This document shows, in pieces, positions 8,396 through 17,788 of a stretch of DNA of 64,000 nucleotides. A program made the position numbers and the translations under genes. This DNA comes from Paenibacillus periandrae (lineage in GTDB: Bacteria > Bacillota > Bacilli > Paenibacillales > NBRC-103111): assembly GCF_022458865.1 (NCBI RefSeq), contig NZ_JAJNMU010000019.1, forward strand, positions 124,001-188,000, read 5' to 3'. Below the pieces are notes generated by a model that made no database searches, was not told the origin of the DNA, and saw only the letters and a list, made by a program, of their open reading frames with translations. Every line of letters begins with the position of its first letter. Within the stretch, counting starts at the first letter, position 1.

Positions 8396-11300
8396 ATGAA
8401 TTGGGGACATGCAAATCAGTTTAGAGGAAGGCTGGAGGTATGGATCATTATGATCTTTATGGCCTCCATAGCATTATTCGTATTTCCTGTGCAAGCAGCA
8501 GATCAATGGAGTCAATACGCCAAGATAGGACCAACCAGCGGTAATTCGCTCGGAGCGTTCTCTAATCCAAGCGGCGTGGCCGTAGACAGCAGTGGTAATG
8601 TATACGTGGCCGATTACAATAACCATCGCATCCAGAAGCTGACTGCAGCTACAGGGGTGTGGAGCGAATGGAAGAGCAGCAGCGGCGGGTCAGGAAATGG
8701 CCTGGGAGAGTTTTACAGTCCAGTCGGCGTAGCGGTAGATAACGGTGGAAATGTATATGTGGCGGATACCAGTAATCATCGCATTCAGAAGCTGAATGGT
8801 TCCACAGGGGTATGGAGTGAGTGGAAGAAGAGTGGCGGTGGTTCGGGAGGCGGCCTGGGAGAATTTAATAATCCGAAAGGTGTGGCTGTAGACAGCAGCG
8901 GTAATGTGTATGTGGCGGATAGTTGGAACAATCGTATTCAGAAATTGGATATATCTACTGGTGTATGGAGTGAGTGGAAGAAGAGTGGTGGTGGTTCGGG
9001 AGGCGGCCTGGGAGAGTTTAATAGACCATCCAGCGTTGCGATAGACAGCAGCGGTAATGTATACGTGGGGGATACCAATAACCACCGCATCCAGAAGCTG
9101 ACAGTAACAGGAGCTACAAGTGTGTGGAGCGAGTGGAAGAAGAGCGGCGGTGGTAGCGGAAGTGGCCTGGGAGAGTTTAATAATCCACTCCACGTTGCTG
9201 TAGACAGCAATGATAATGTATACGTGGCTGATACCAATAACCATCGCATCCAGAAGCTGACAGTAACAGGAGCTACAAGTGTGTGGAGCGAGTGGAAGAA
9301 GAGCGGCGGCGGTTCCGGAAGAGGCCCCGGAGAGTTTAATAATCCGAAAGGCGTGGCGGTAGACAGCAGCGGTAATGTATATGTGGCCGATTCCGGTAAT
9401 GAGCGCATGCAGAAGCTGACGGTAGCTGCAGGATTATGGAGCGAGTGGGTATATCAGGGAGTAGTTGCTGGCACGGACCCGGGAGAGTTTCGGTATCCAA
9501 GCGGTGTGGCGGTAGACAGCGAGAGAAATGTGTATGTGGCCGATTACGATAACCATCGCATCCAGAAGCTGAATGTATCTACAGGTGTGTGGAGCGAGTG
9601 GAAGAAGAGCGGTGGGGGCTTGGGAAGCGGTCTGGGGGAATTTGAGAGTCCAACCGACGTTGCTGTAGATAGCAGTGGTGATGTATATGTGGCGGATCGT
9701 TATAACCACCGCATCCAGAAGCTGACAGTAACAGGAGCTACAAGTGTGTGGAGCGAGTGGAAGAAGAGTGACGGCGGGAAAGGAAGCGGCCTCGGAGAGT
9801 TTGATTATCCAGGCGGGGTGGCAGTAGATCGCAGCGGTAATGTGTATGTGGCGGATACCAATAACCATCGGATCCAGAAGCTGACGGTAGCAACAGGAAT
9901 ATGGAGCGAGTGGAAGAAGAGCGGCGGCGGGAAGGGAAGCAGCCTGGGGGAGTTTAATTATCCAAGCGGGGTGGAGGTAGACAGCAGCGGTAATGTATAT
10001 GTGGCGGATACAAAAAACAATCGCATTCAGAAGCTGACAGTAGCTACAGGAGTATGGAGCGAGTGGAAGAAAAGCGGCGGCGGGAAAGGAAGCAGCTTGG
10101 GGGAGTTTAATGAGCCATTTAGTGTGGCGATAGACAGTAAAGGGGATTTATTCGTGGCTGATTCCGAAAACAATCGTATCCAGAAGCTGATGGTAGCTAC
10201 AGGAATATGGAGTGAATGGAAGAAGAGCGGTGGTGGCTACGGAAGCAATCTGGGAGAGTTTAAGTACCCAAGCGGTGTGGCGATAGACAGCAGAGGTAAT
10301 ATATATGTGGCCGATTTTAGCAACAATCGCATCCAAATATTATCAATGTCCCCTCCGGGTGCTCCGACTGCTGTAACCGCAGAGGTAACGAATGGTCAAT
10401 CGCAAGCGACCGTGAGCTTCACGTCACCGGTCAGTAATGGAAACAGCCCCATAACCGGCTACACCGTGACATCTAGCCCGGGAGGTTTGACGTCTAGTGG
10501 TACAGGCAGTCCACTCACCGTTACGGGGTTGACGTATGGGACGGCGTATACGTTTACCGTCGTTGCAACAAATGCTTTAGGAAGCTCAGTCGCATCGAGT
10601 CCATCGAATAGCGTGACACCGACGCAACCGAACGCACCGGCTACAGTGCCAGGTGCACCAATGGGCGTGACGGCAGCGGTAGTGAATGGTCAATCGCAAG
10701 CGGCCGTTAGCTTTACGGCACCGATAAGCAGCGGAGGCAGTTCAATCACAGGCTACACCGTGACCTCGAGTCCGGGAGGTTTAACGGCAAGCGGTACAGG
10801 CAGTCCCCTCACCGTTACGGGGTTGACGTATGGGACGGCGTATACATTCACCGTCGTTGCAACAAATGCTTTAGGAAGCTCAGTCGCATCGAGTCCATCG
10901 AATAGCGTGATACCGACGTCACCGAACGCACCGGCCACGGTGTCGGGCGCACCAATGGACGTGACGGCTGTGGCAGTGAATGGTCAATCGCAAGCAACCG
11001 TGAGCTTCACCGCACCGGTTAGTGATGGGGGCAGCCCAATCACCGGCTACACCGTGACCTCGAGTCCGGGAGGATTGACGGCAAGCGGTACAGGCAGTCC
11101 AATAACCGTTACGGGCTTAACTTATGGCATAAGCTATACGTTCACGGTAATTGCGACGAACAGCGTTGGCAGCAGCATTCCTTCTGAATCTTCTCATGCC
11201 GTATGGCTAAGAGTTTCTTCCAATAACAAGGGCAGTTCAAGCACATCGTCACAGCCAACGCCTCCACTAACATCGGTATCTGATACAACGGGTGCTACTG

Positions 11301-12532
11301 TTCTTGTTAATGGCAAGCTGGAAAATGCAGGAACAGTAAAGGTAACAAACGTAAATTCACAGACGGTAACAACGATCACGATTGATCAGAATAAGCTGGA
11401 GGATAAGCTCGCGAGGGAAGGTCAGTTTGCTGTGGTGACGATATCGGTGGATACCGGATCCGATGTCGTGATCGGAGAGCTCAACGGACAGATGGTCAGT
11501 AAAATGGAATTGCAGCAAGCTATATTAGAAATTAAAACGGATAAAGCAAGTTACCGTTTGCCGGCTCAGCAGATCAACATCCAAGCGATCTTAGATCAGG
11601 TGGGCAAATCGGTAGCTCTGCAGGATATTATAGTTCAGATCGAAATCGCTGTGCCCAGAACGCCAGTGCAAGGGGTTCCAAATGAATCCACAGAAGGAAC
11701 GATTGCGATTGTCGTTCCACCACTTGACTTTACTGTAAGAGCTCTCTATAAGGACACTACAATTGAAGTCACCGAGTTCAAAGCATATGTTGAACATACC
11801 ATTGTCATTCCTGACGGCGTAGATCCTAACAAAATCACGACTGGAGTCGTGATTGAAACGGATGGAACGCTGCGTCATGTGCCGACGAAGATTGTGCTGT
11901 TAGACGGCAAGTATTATGCCAAGGTGAACAGCATGACGAATAGCATCTATTCTGTTGTATGGCATCCGCTTGAGTTTAAGGATGTAGAGCTGCACTGGGC
12001 TAAAAAGTCTGTAAACGATATGGGATCGCGTATGGTTATCAATGGTATCGGCAATGGCTCCTTTAATCCCGATCAAGATATTACACGTGCGGAGTTTGCC
12101 GCTATCCTGATTCGTGGATTAGGATTGAAACTAAAGGCAGGGGCATCGGGTTTCTCTGACGTTGATCCGAAGAGTTGGTTCGCCAGTGCGATTGGGACGG
12201 CATTCACGTACAACCTGATCAGCGGATTCGAGGATGGCACCTTCCGCCCGAATGATAAAATTACACGCGAACAAGCGATGACGATTATGGCAAGAGCGAT
12301 GACCATTACGGAGATCGAAGCGAAACCTTTGCAAAATACGGGACAAGTATTAAACTCCTTCACCGATGCGGGGACGATATCGAAATGGGCTCAGAGCGGA
12401 ATTTCTGACTGCTTGAAGTACGGGCTTGTTTCGGGACGAAACAACACAGAACTGGCTCCTAAAGCTTTCATAACACGAGCAGAGGTTGCAGTTATTGTTC
12501 AAACACTTTTGCAAAAGTCTGATCTAATTTAA
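8396..12532 (+). CDS. Giant surface protein: 12 NHL repeats, three fn3 domains, three SLH domains
   Basis: This 1378-residue secreted protein opens with a signal peptide (hydrophobic IIMIFMASIALFVFPVQAA, cleavage near AQA-AD). Residues about 50-650 hold twelve NHL-type propeller repeats of 51-53 residues, each with the pattern GVAVDSSGNVYVADxxNHRIQKL then VWSEWKKS. Three nearly identical fibronectin type III domains follow (nt about 10355-11200; GYTVTSSPGGLT, LTYGTAYTFTV), then a linker, a domain like the one before the SLH repeats in the neighbouring genes, and three SLH repeats (FNPDQDITRAE, FRPNDKITREQ, LAPKAFITRAE). NHL propellers generally bind protein, carbohydrate or nucleic acid; no catalytic residues are evident. 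Twelve repeats could form one large or two six-bladed propellers. The ATG at 8396 is preceded by GAAGGGA. The shared promoter element implies co-regulation with the upstream SLH gene. Confidence 0.9.
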   Translation: MNWGHANQFRGRLEVWIIMIFMASIALFVFPVQAADQWSQYAKIGPTSGNSLGAFSNPSGVAVDSSGNVYVADYNNHRIQKLTAATGVWSEWKSSSGGSGNGLGEFYSPVGVAVDNGGNVYVADTSNHRIQKLNGSTGVWSEWKKSGGGSGGGLGEFNNPKGVAVDSSGNVYVADSWNNRIQKLDISTGVWSEWKKSGGGSGGGLGEFNRPSSVAIDSSGNVYVGDTNNHRIQKLTVTGATSVWSEWKKSGGGSGSGLGEFNNPLHVAVDSNDNVYVADTNNHRIQKLTVTGATSVWSEWKKSGGGSGRGPGEFNNPKGVAVDSSGNVYVADSGNERMQKLTVAAGLWSEWVYQGVVAGTDPGEFRYPSGVAVDSERNVYVADYDNHRIQKLNVSTGVWSEWKKSGGGLGSGLGEFESPTDVAVDSSGDVYVADRYNHRIQKLTVTGATSVWSEWKKSDGGKGSGLGEFDYPGGVAVDRSGNVYVADTNNHRIQKLTVATGIWSEWKKSGGGKGSSLGEFNYPSGVEVDSSGNVYVADTKNNRIQKLTVATGVWSEWKKSGGGKGSSLGEFNEPFSVAIDSKGDLFVADSENNRIQKLMVATGIWSEWKKSGGGYGSNLGEFKYPSGVAIDSRGNIYVADFSNNRIQILSMSPPGAPTAVTAEVTNGQSQATVSFTSPVSNGNSPITGYTVTSSPGGLTSSGTGSPLTVTGLTYGTAYTFTVVATNALGSSVASSPSNSVTPTQPNAPATVPGAPMGVTAAVVNGQSQAAVSFTAPISSGGSSITGYTVTSSPGGLTASGTGSPLTVTGLTYGTAYTFTVVATNALGSSVASSPSNSVIPTSPNAPATVSGAPMDVTAVAVNGQSQATVSFTAPVSDGGSPITGYTVTSSPGGLTASGTGSPITVTGLTYGISYTFTVIATNSVGSSIPSESSHAVWLRVSSNNKGSSSTSSQPTPPLTSVSDTTGATVLVNGKLENAGTVKVTNVNSQTVTTITIDQNKLEDKLAREGQFAVVTISVDTGSDVVIGELNGQMVSKMELQQAILEIKTDKASYRLPAQQINIQAILDQVGKSVALQDIIVQIEIAVPRTPVQGVPNESTEGTIAIVVPPLDFTVRALYKDTTIEVTEFKAYVEHTIVIPDGVDPNKITTGVVIETDGTLRHVPTKIVLLDGKYYAKVNSMTNSIYSVVWHPLEFKDVELHWAKKSVNDMGSRMVINGIGNGSFNPDQDITRAEFAAILIRGLGLKLKAGASGFSDVDPKSWFASAIGTAFTYNLISGFEDGTFRPNDKITREQAMTIMARAMTITEIEAKPLQNTGQVLNSFTDAGTISKWAQSGISDCLKYGLVSGRNNTELAPKAFITRAEVAVIVQTLLQKSDLI
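8546..10340 (+). repeat. Twelve in-frame tandem repeats of about 153-159 bp (NHL units)
   Basis: The units are strongly alike at DNA level as well as protein level (for example the block coding GVAVDSSGNVYVAD recurs with few silent changes). Units 4, 5 and 8 carry a two-residue longer hinge (VTGATS), suggesting that these three derive from one another by later duplication. The array should be prone to expansion and contraction by recombination. Confidence 0.9.
10355..11200 (+). repeat. Three in-frame tandem repeats of about 290 bp (fn3 units)
   Basis: Copies start near 10355, 10649 and 10942. Long stretches are base-for-base alike, including those coding SSPGGLTASGTGSP and TYGTAYTFTVVATNALG, which indicates recent duplication or gene conversion. 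The third copy diverges towards its end. Confidence 0.85.
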
Positions 12533-12586
12533 CAATTAGATAGCTGCACTCACTAACGTTGCATTCATTTTCCTTAAAAGTCAAAC

Positions 12587-12628
12587 AAGCCAAAAGGCAC
12601 CGACATCGCTGTCAGTGCCTTTTGGCTT
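12587..12628. terminator. Bidirectional terminator between convergent SLH genes
   Basis: Perfect 14-bp stem AAGCCAAAAGGCAC / GTGCCTTTTGGCTT, with a further GACA/TGTC pairing in the loop. It lies between the + strand NHL/SLH gene and the - strand SLH gene and probably serves both. Confidence 0.85.
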
Positions 12629-12665
12629 ATAAATCTGAATTTAATTAGTGATCAACCGGCTTTAC

Positions 12666-14297
12666 TTAGTTGATGAAGTTAGCTTTGGTTAACAAACGTT
12701 TCAGCATAGCAGCTGATTGTGCGCGTGTAGCCTGGCTAGTAGGAGCGATTGTGTTGTCAGTGATTCCATCAATGATTCCTGCTTCAATTGCGGTTGCTAC
12801 TTCTTGTTGAGCCCATACGATCTGGTTGGCATCGGTATATTTAGCTAACAATTCGTTTTGACGTTCAGAAGTTACAGTTGGTTTAGCACCTGCATAATTC
12901 AAAGCACGGACTACCATAGCTGCAAGCTCTTCACGTTTGATCGGTTCGTTTGGTCTGAAAGTTGAATCCTCGTAACCATCAATGATTTTGGCTTTGGTTG
13001 CTGCGCCTACAACGCCTGCGAACCAATCACCTGATGCAACATCTTTGAAGGAGCTGCTTCCTGCGGCTTGCTCAAGACCGAGTGAACGAACTACCAAGGC
13101 TGCAAATTCAGCACGAGTGATGTTACGCTCCGGTTCGAAGGTTGTATCGGTTACGCCATCAACAACCAGCTTGTTGGCCAGTAATTCGATGTAGCCTTGA
13201 GCCCAGTGTCCTTGGCTGTCAGGGAAGTTTTTGTTCAATTCGATTGCTGTATAAATACTGTTGCTATTACGTTTAATTGTAGCTGTGCTGCCTGTGTCTG
13301 CTGTATTAATCAGAGAAGGGACAAAGCTTAATTTTTTTGTTGTTCTATCGAATACAACACCTGTCGAACGTGTGGGATCTGCTGCTTTGTTCAAAGGAAG
13401 AATACGGCTCACATAATTCGAACCTAGATCAATCGTTTGAGTTTTGCTGTCTGGTGCAAGTCCCACAAGGTTGAAATCAACCGGTGTAGCGATTTCTGTA
13501 GCACCCAAGGCACTAGCTGCAGATGTTATGCTAGCCACATCATCAGCACTTGGTGCACTAATGGATACTTTAATAATAAGCTCATCGACTGTAGTGCCAA
13601 GAGTGCTTGCCAAGTCACTTAGGTTCAATACCGAGATTGGAAGGATATAAGTGCCTTTACTATTAGTGATCCGTAGTGTCTTGGAAGTGTCATTAGTGAA
13701 GCTGGTCAATGCCTTAGCTGGAATCAAAGCCAGATCTCCACTAAGATTAAGCACGATTTCATTATTAGAAGTTAAAGCGTTTTGCAGCGTGTAGGCATCA
13801 ATGCTTCCGTCAGAAGAAACACTTATGGTCGCTCCGGAAACACTTCCGCCGCCACCGCCGCCGCCACCGCCAGAACTACCACCGCCACCGCCAGTTGTTC
13901 CTCCGGTGTAGTACAGTGTCGCAGTTGTAGATTCGCTTGTATCTACAACACCAGCTTTGTAAACAGTAGTACTAACAGTAAGAGGACTATTAATACTTGA
14001 AGCGGTTATAGTTGGCATCGCATAATACCAGCCTTGATTGCTTGAGTAAGTATTGTTGTAAACAGCTTGGGTCGTAGAAATCAAAGTCCCGTTGCTTCCA
14101 TACACATTGACATATACTGCGTCTCCAACACTTGAGTCTAAATAAGTACTGGAATATACGCTACCTGTTACATTATTGTTCTGAAATGTCAAATTAGAAA
14201 ATCCCGTTGCAGCAAAAGCCAGAACAGGCAGCATGATTGAAAGCATCAGCGCAAGTACGGTAACTTGAGCAGTCTTTTTGGTAAAAGCTGGCTTCAT
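12666..14297 (-). CDS. SLH-domain surface protein with glycine-rich linker
   Basis: A 543-residue secreted protein. The signal peptide MKPAFTKKTAQVTVLALML ends at LAFAA. A short beta-rich N-domain (about residues 31-140) is followed by a poly-Gly/Ser linker, then a mixed domain resembling the pre-SLH domains of the two neighbouring genes, and three C-terminal SLH repeats (FEPERNITRAEFAAL, FRPNEPIKREELAAM, IAPTSQATRAQSAAM) that should anchor it to the cell-wall polymer. The ATG at 14297 has AGGAG about 10 nt upstream. An in-frame GTG at 14354 lies behind a stronger AAAGGAGGT and would add a 19-residue charged extension, so the start is uncertain. The 11-bp repeat element of the other two SLH genes is not present upstream. 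Function beyond surface display is unknown. Confidence 0.85.
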   Translation of the reverse strand: MKPAFTKKTAQVTVLALMLSIMLPVLAFAATGFSNLTFQNNNVTGSVYSSTYLDSSVGDAVYVNVYGSNGTLISTTQAVYNNTYSSNQGWYYAMPTITASSINSPLTVSTTVYKAGVVDTSESTTATLYYTGGTTGGGGGSSGGGGGGGGGSVSGATISVSSDGSIDAYTLQNALTSNNEIVLNLSGDLALIPAKALTSFTNDTSKTLRITNSKGTYILPISVLNLSDLASTLGTTVDELIIKVSISAPSADDVASITSAASALGATEIATPVDFNLVGLAPDSKTQTIDLGSNYVSRILPLNKAADPTRSTGVVFDRTTKKLSFVPSLINTADTGSTATIKRNSNSIYTAIELNKNFPDSQGHWAQGYIELLANKLVVDGVTDTTFEPERNITRAEFAALVVRSLGLEQAAGSSSFKDVASGDWFAGVVGAATKAKIIDGYEDSTFRPNEPIKREELAAMVVRALNYAGAKPTVTSERQNELLAKYTDANQIVWAQQEVATAIEAGIIDGITDNTIAPTSQATRAQSAAMLKRLLTKANFIN

Positions 14298-14545
14298 TAA
14301 CGTTTCACTCCTATCGTTTCTTTTGTTTTTTTTGTGAAAAGGTTCGTTTGTCACTATGCTTTTCACCTCCTTTTTCGACATAGATATGCTGGGTTCATGT
14401 CTTGTAACAAAGTTCGAACGCAACTCCCTTGTTTAAGTCCGTCTTACCCAAAAAACAACATTGGGAATATCTGGTTTAAATGAGAAGGAGAAGTAACGCT
14501 TAACCTAACTTTTACTTACCCAGTGTAAATAACGTTGAAACACAC
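14298..14545 (-). other. Long leader region of the SLH gene
   Basis: No gene is supported here. The notable feature is a strong Shine-Dalgarno (AAAGGAGGTG on the - strand, about 14364-14373) that would direct initiation at GTG 14354, upstream of the ATG chosen for the SLH protein. Highly expressed S-layer-type genes often have long leaders (general knowledge); no convincing promoter hexamers were found. Confidence 0.35.
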
Positions 14546-14569
14546 AAAAAAATCGCCTGCAAAAGGCGA
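14546..14569 (-). terminator. Terminator of the MFS gene
   Basis: Read on the - strand: TCGCCT, 5-nt loop, AGGCGA, then seven T residues. It lies just after the stop of the MFS gene. Confidence 0.85.
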
Positions 14570-14603
14570 CTTATTATTGGCAGGCAAGCAGCATGATTTC
14601 TTT

Positions 14604-15764
14604 TCAAATAGAAACGGGTTTGAAGGCACGAAGCGGGACAACAGATAAAGCCAGCATCAGGCAGGCAAATGCAATAAAGTAAGGAGAAGTATGACTTCTC
14701 ATATGTCCGGCCACAATGGGACCTATAAAGGCGCCTATGGAAAAGGATATGGATAAAAACGAAAATACACGCCCATAATGGCTGGAGCTTGTAATTCCTG
14801 CCAGCAGGGAGGCGATAGCCGGAAAAATGATGCCTTTGGCCATTCCAATCATAAATAACGAGACATAGATCGGAATAGGCCAATGAATGGATAAGCCGAA
14901 AAAAATAATCGCCAGTCCCAGACTGCCCATAGTGGTCCTCAGAAATGGGGATTTGCGGTTCAAGAAGATCATGCTCAAGGTGACGAGTGCCCCCAGACTG
15001 ACAAGTGAAAACAAAATGCCTGACGTCAGAATGGAACCATTGGATTCCTTCATTAGAGGCAGCTCAAAAAATAATATCCCTTGCGCACAAGAAATGGAGA
15101 GCGGAATACCAAAGAAAAGCCAGGGAACACGATCATTTTTCAGTTCAGGCAGCTCATCGGGATGTTCGGCAACGCTCTGGGTGTGTGGGATGGACAAGTC
15201 AACAAGCGCCTTTTGACCCGTTGCTTCCTTTACTCCGACCATGGCAAGGACACCGGTAGCAATCAGAATCCAGCCCAACACCGTGAAGGATTGCGCAAAG
15301 CCGAGCTTGGCTACCAGATAAGCACCGACGGCCGGACTTAATACGGAGGCCATCGTATGTACAAGACCATTACCTGCCATAAACTTGCTTTGCTGAACAC
15401 GGTCCTTGGCAATCTTGGCTAGCAGAGATAGACATGCAGGCGAAAGGAAGGCAAGGACAAAGCCGCTGATCGAGCGGATAATCAACAAATCCCAGGGATC
15501 CGTTACCCTTGATTGAACTAACAGCACAATACCTGCTACAATTAGGCTAAAGACAATAAAACCTTTACTTCCATAACGGTCTACACCATAACCTGCCAGC
15601 AGGTTACCGGGCAAGTGTGTCAGTGAGTATACACCTAAAATGAGCCCGATAAATGAAGGGGCAGCGCCAAGCGAGATGGCAAACGGGGATAATATCGGGT
15701 ATTGCGCATGCAGATCGAAAAAAGCTACAAACATGAACAAATATAACCACAGCGCGGTTTTCAA
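14604..15764 (-). CDS. MFS transporter
   Basis: A 386-residue polytopic membrane protein with about 12 hydrophobic segments and MFS signatures: GNLLAGYGVDRYGSKG between helices 2 and 3 (the family's GxxxDRxGxR loop) and a repeat-like NRKSPFLRTT loop in the second half. I start it at the TTG at 15764, which has GAGGTG 6 nt upstream; the frame stays open to 15833 but without a ribosome-binding site, and the shorter form begins MKTALWLYLFMF as typical exporters do. It is transcribed divergently from the small-protein and PBP operon. The substrate cannot be predicted; drug or sugar export are both possible. Confidence 0.8.
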   Translation of the reverse strand: MKTALWLYLFMFVAFFDLHAQYPILSPFAISLGAAPSFIGLILGVYSLTHLPGNLLAGYGVDRYGSKGFIVFSLIVAGIVLLVQSRVTDPWDLLIIRSISGFVLAFLSPACLSLLAKIAKDRVQQSKFMAGNGLVHTMASVLSPAVGAYLVAKLGFAQSFTVLGWILIATGVLAMVGVKEATGQKALVDLSIPHTQSVAEHPDELPELKNDRVPWLFFGIPLSISCAQGILFFELPLMKESNGSILTSGILFSLVSLGALVTLSMIFLNRKSPFLRTTMGSLGLAIIFFGLSIHWPIPIYVSLFMIGMAKGIIFPAIASLLAGITSSSHYGRVFSFLSISFSIGAFIGPIVAGHMRSHTSPYFIAFACLMLALSVVPLRAFKPVSI

Positions 15765-15915
15765 TCGTATCACCTCGAATGGGATCCATAGTCTGCTTGC
15801 TTTCAGCAGCGTTATACTACGTTTACGTGACAAGCCCGGAGGTTAGTACCACTATTTTCACGGGCCGCAGATTAAGCGATACATACAATGATTTATTGAG
15901 AAGAGGTTGCCGGGT

Positions 15916-16086
15916 ATGGATCCGTTCCTGCTATTATTTTTGGTAGTTATATTAGTCTTTCTTATTTTTCGTTTGCGAACCACCTTTCGGAAGGCCAAAA
16001 GATTCGACAAGTCCGACCAAATTCAGCGTCAGCTCGCAGAACTGAGGAAAAAAAGGGATGAAGACAATGATAAAGATAGTGTATGA
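15916..16086 (+). CDS. Small membrane-anchored protein (56 aa)
   Basis: A short gene: MDPFLLLFLVVILVFLIF forms one N-terminal membrane helix, followed by a highly charged cytoplasmic tail (RKAKRFDKSD, ELRKKRDEDNDKD). AGAGG lies about 10 nt before the ATG. It is the first gene of a run of four genes on the same strand (56-aa protein, 140-aa membrane protein, transglutaminase-like protein, PBP) with gaps of 41, 47 and 30 nt, so it is probably their first cistron. I do not recognise a family. Confidence 0.6.
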   Translation: MDPFLLLFLVVILVFLIFRLRTTFRKAKRFDKSDQIQRQLAELRKKRDEDNDKDSV

Positions 16087-16127
16087 TTACCAGTATTGAG
16101 TGAGATGAATTTGAGGAGAGATGAAGG

Positions 16128-16550
16128 TTGGATTTTATTACGTCATTTTTACAAGAGCGCTGGTATATTATTTTGTTGGTTATTGTGATTTTATTCGTTG
16201 TTGTCCGCATCGTTAAAACCGTTATCAAATGGGTCATTGTTCTTGCCATATTGGCAGGATTATATTTCTATGGTGCCAGCTATAAGGATCAATTGCTCAA
16301 TATTGGAGCTACGGTAACAACTGAAGTAAAGAATCAGGCGATCAAAGTCGTATCGAACGAAATGAAGGATGCGCAATATAAGCAAAATGCGGACGGGTCT
16401 TACACGGTTACGACCAAAAGCCTAAAGGTTGACGGCAAGCCGGGAGCTAGCGAGGTCACTGTCACTTTTATGAATCAGACCTTTACCATGAAGCTTGATG
16501 ATATACTGAAGGCATTGATCGAGCAGGCCAAGACGAACAAAGCAACCTAA
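16128..16550 (+). CDS. Membrane-anchored protein of unknown function (140 aa)
   Basis: The TTG start at 16128 is preceded by GAGGAG. The first 50 residues hold two closely spaced hydrophobic segments (WYIILLVIVILFVVVRIV and VIKWVIVLAILAGLYFY). The remaining 90 residues are soluble and beta-rich (DGSYTVTTKSLKVDG, EVTVTFMNQTFTMKLDD) and end in a helix. I recognise no known domain. It is the second cistron of the run leading to the transglutaminase-like protein and the penicillin-binding protein, which suggests a role at the cell envelope. Confidence 0.65.
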   Translation: MDFITSFLQERWYIILLVIVILFVVVRIVKTVIKWVIVLAILAGLYFYGASYKDQLLNIGATVTTEVKNQAIKVVSNEMKDAQYKQNADGSYTVTTKSLKVDGKPGASEVTVTFMNQTFTMKLDDILKALIEQAKTNKAT

Positions 16551-16597
16551 CGAGTGCTGCACGTTATCTATCCTTGAAAAGATTAGGAGTTGAAGCA

Positions 16598-17758
16598 ATG
16601 GCATCGACAATCAACCAAATCAGTTCCATCAATTGGATCACTGTGCTTATTGCAGGAACGCTGGTCTTTTCGGTCATTCAGGGGATGATTCGAGGCGCGT
16701 CTTCCTCTGCTCGTCACTTGGTGCTGATGGCTGCAGAAGGCGCTGCAATTGTGGTTGGCATTGTGCTGTCCTGGTGGTTGTCCTCCTGGGCCTCGCCATA
16801 TGTCCAAGGATGGCTGGTTGAGCTCAATATTGTGATTCCTTCCAAGGAGCTTGGTCTATTTGAGCAATTTTATTACACGGTCGTTACATCGGTTCGAGAT
16901 TTTCCACTGCTGCGGCTAGGCATTCTATTCATCATTGGTTATGCCATAATTAAACAGATCATCTACCGGATGATCCATCCGTTCTTTGGCCATTGGGGAA
17001 GGGATCAGATTCAGGGAGAGTCAAGACATGCCAGAGCCAAACGACCGGGTATAATTAGCAGTGTGCTGGGCGGAATCATAGGTACCTTATCCGGTCTCGG
17101 CCGTTCGCTGCTCATAGTAGCAGCGCTCTTTATTTACACGACCTTTTTGCCGCAAACCGAGATGACCCCGTATATACAAGCCTCCACTCTGTATCAGGAA
17201 GGGGCAACGGCAGTTATCAAGCCCGTAGCAGGCGATTTTTTGACCAATCAGCTTCCTGTATTTACCAGAAAGTTCGAGGCGGAAGTCAATAATATTTTAC
17301 AAAGAAAGTATGTTGTGCTGGATGCACAAATCCCTTCCGGCATAGCGGAAGCGGCCAAAGAGGTAACGCTGAAAGGTACAACTGACGAGGAAAAAGCGAA
17401 GCTGTTATATAAATGGATTGGCACTAGAGTGACGTATGATTGGGACAAGGTTAACCTCTATGAGCAGCAAAAAATCTGGAAGGAGCAGACGCCGGAGGAA
17501 ACGTATGCAACAAGAAAAGGCGTTTGTATTGATTATTCCAGACTGTATGCCGTGATGGCCCGTTCGATCGGTTTAGAGGTCAAAGTTGTTACAGGGCTTG
17601 GCTATGATGGTCGTGGTGGATATGGACCTCACGCATGGAACGAGGTATATTTAAACGATAGCAGCAAGTGGGTACCACTCGATTCTACCTGGGTATCCAG
17701 CGGCGGTAACTGGTTTAATCCGCCGAATTTTAATCAGACGCATATCAGGGAAGTTTAA
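16598..17758 (+). CDS. Membrane protein with C-terminal transglutaminase-like domain
   Basis: A 386-residue protein. Three or four membrane helices occupy about residues 10-190 (for example TVLIAGTLVFSVI and LLRLGILFIIGYAII), an arrangement loosely like CvpA proteins. The C-terminal third is a transglutaminase-like cysteine-protease fold with the expected triad: Cys in RKGVCIDYSRL, His in GPHAWNEVYL, Asp in PLDSTW. Such domains in bacteria are usually peptidases or cell-wall amidating or cross-linking enzymes; the exact reaction is not predictable. The ATG at 16598 has TAGGAG 8 nt upstream. It lies 30 nt before a penicillin-binding protein gene, so a role in envelope assembly is likely. Confidence 0.75.
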   Translation: MASTINQISSINWITVLIAGTLVFSVIQGMIRGASSSARHLVLMAAEGAAIVVGIVLSWWLSSWASPYVQGWLVELNIVIPSKELGLFEQFYYTVVTSVRDFPLLRLGILFIIGYAIIKQIIYRMIHPFFGHWGRDQIQGESRHARAKRPGIISSVLGGIIGTLSGLGRSLLIVAALFIYTTFLPQTEMTPYIQASTLYQEGATAVIKPVAGDFLTNQLPVFTRKFEAEVNNILQRKYVVLDAQIPSGIAEAAKEVTLKGTTDEEKAKLLYKWIGTRVTYDWDKVNLYEQQKIWKEQTPEETYATRKGVCIDYSRLYAVMARSIGLEVKVVTGLGYDGRGGYGPHAWNEVYLNDSSKWVPLDSTWVSSGGNWFNPPNFNQTHIREV

Positions 17759-17788
17759 GGTTGTACGCATTACAAAGGAGTTGTAAGC

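Noticed and set aside
8690..9868. Long repetitive frames on the - strand opposite the NHL repeats
   Set aside because: They are mirror images of the tandem repeat in the coding strand, repeating with the same period, without starts or ribosome-binding sites.
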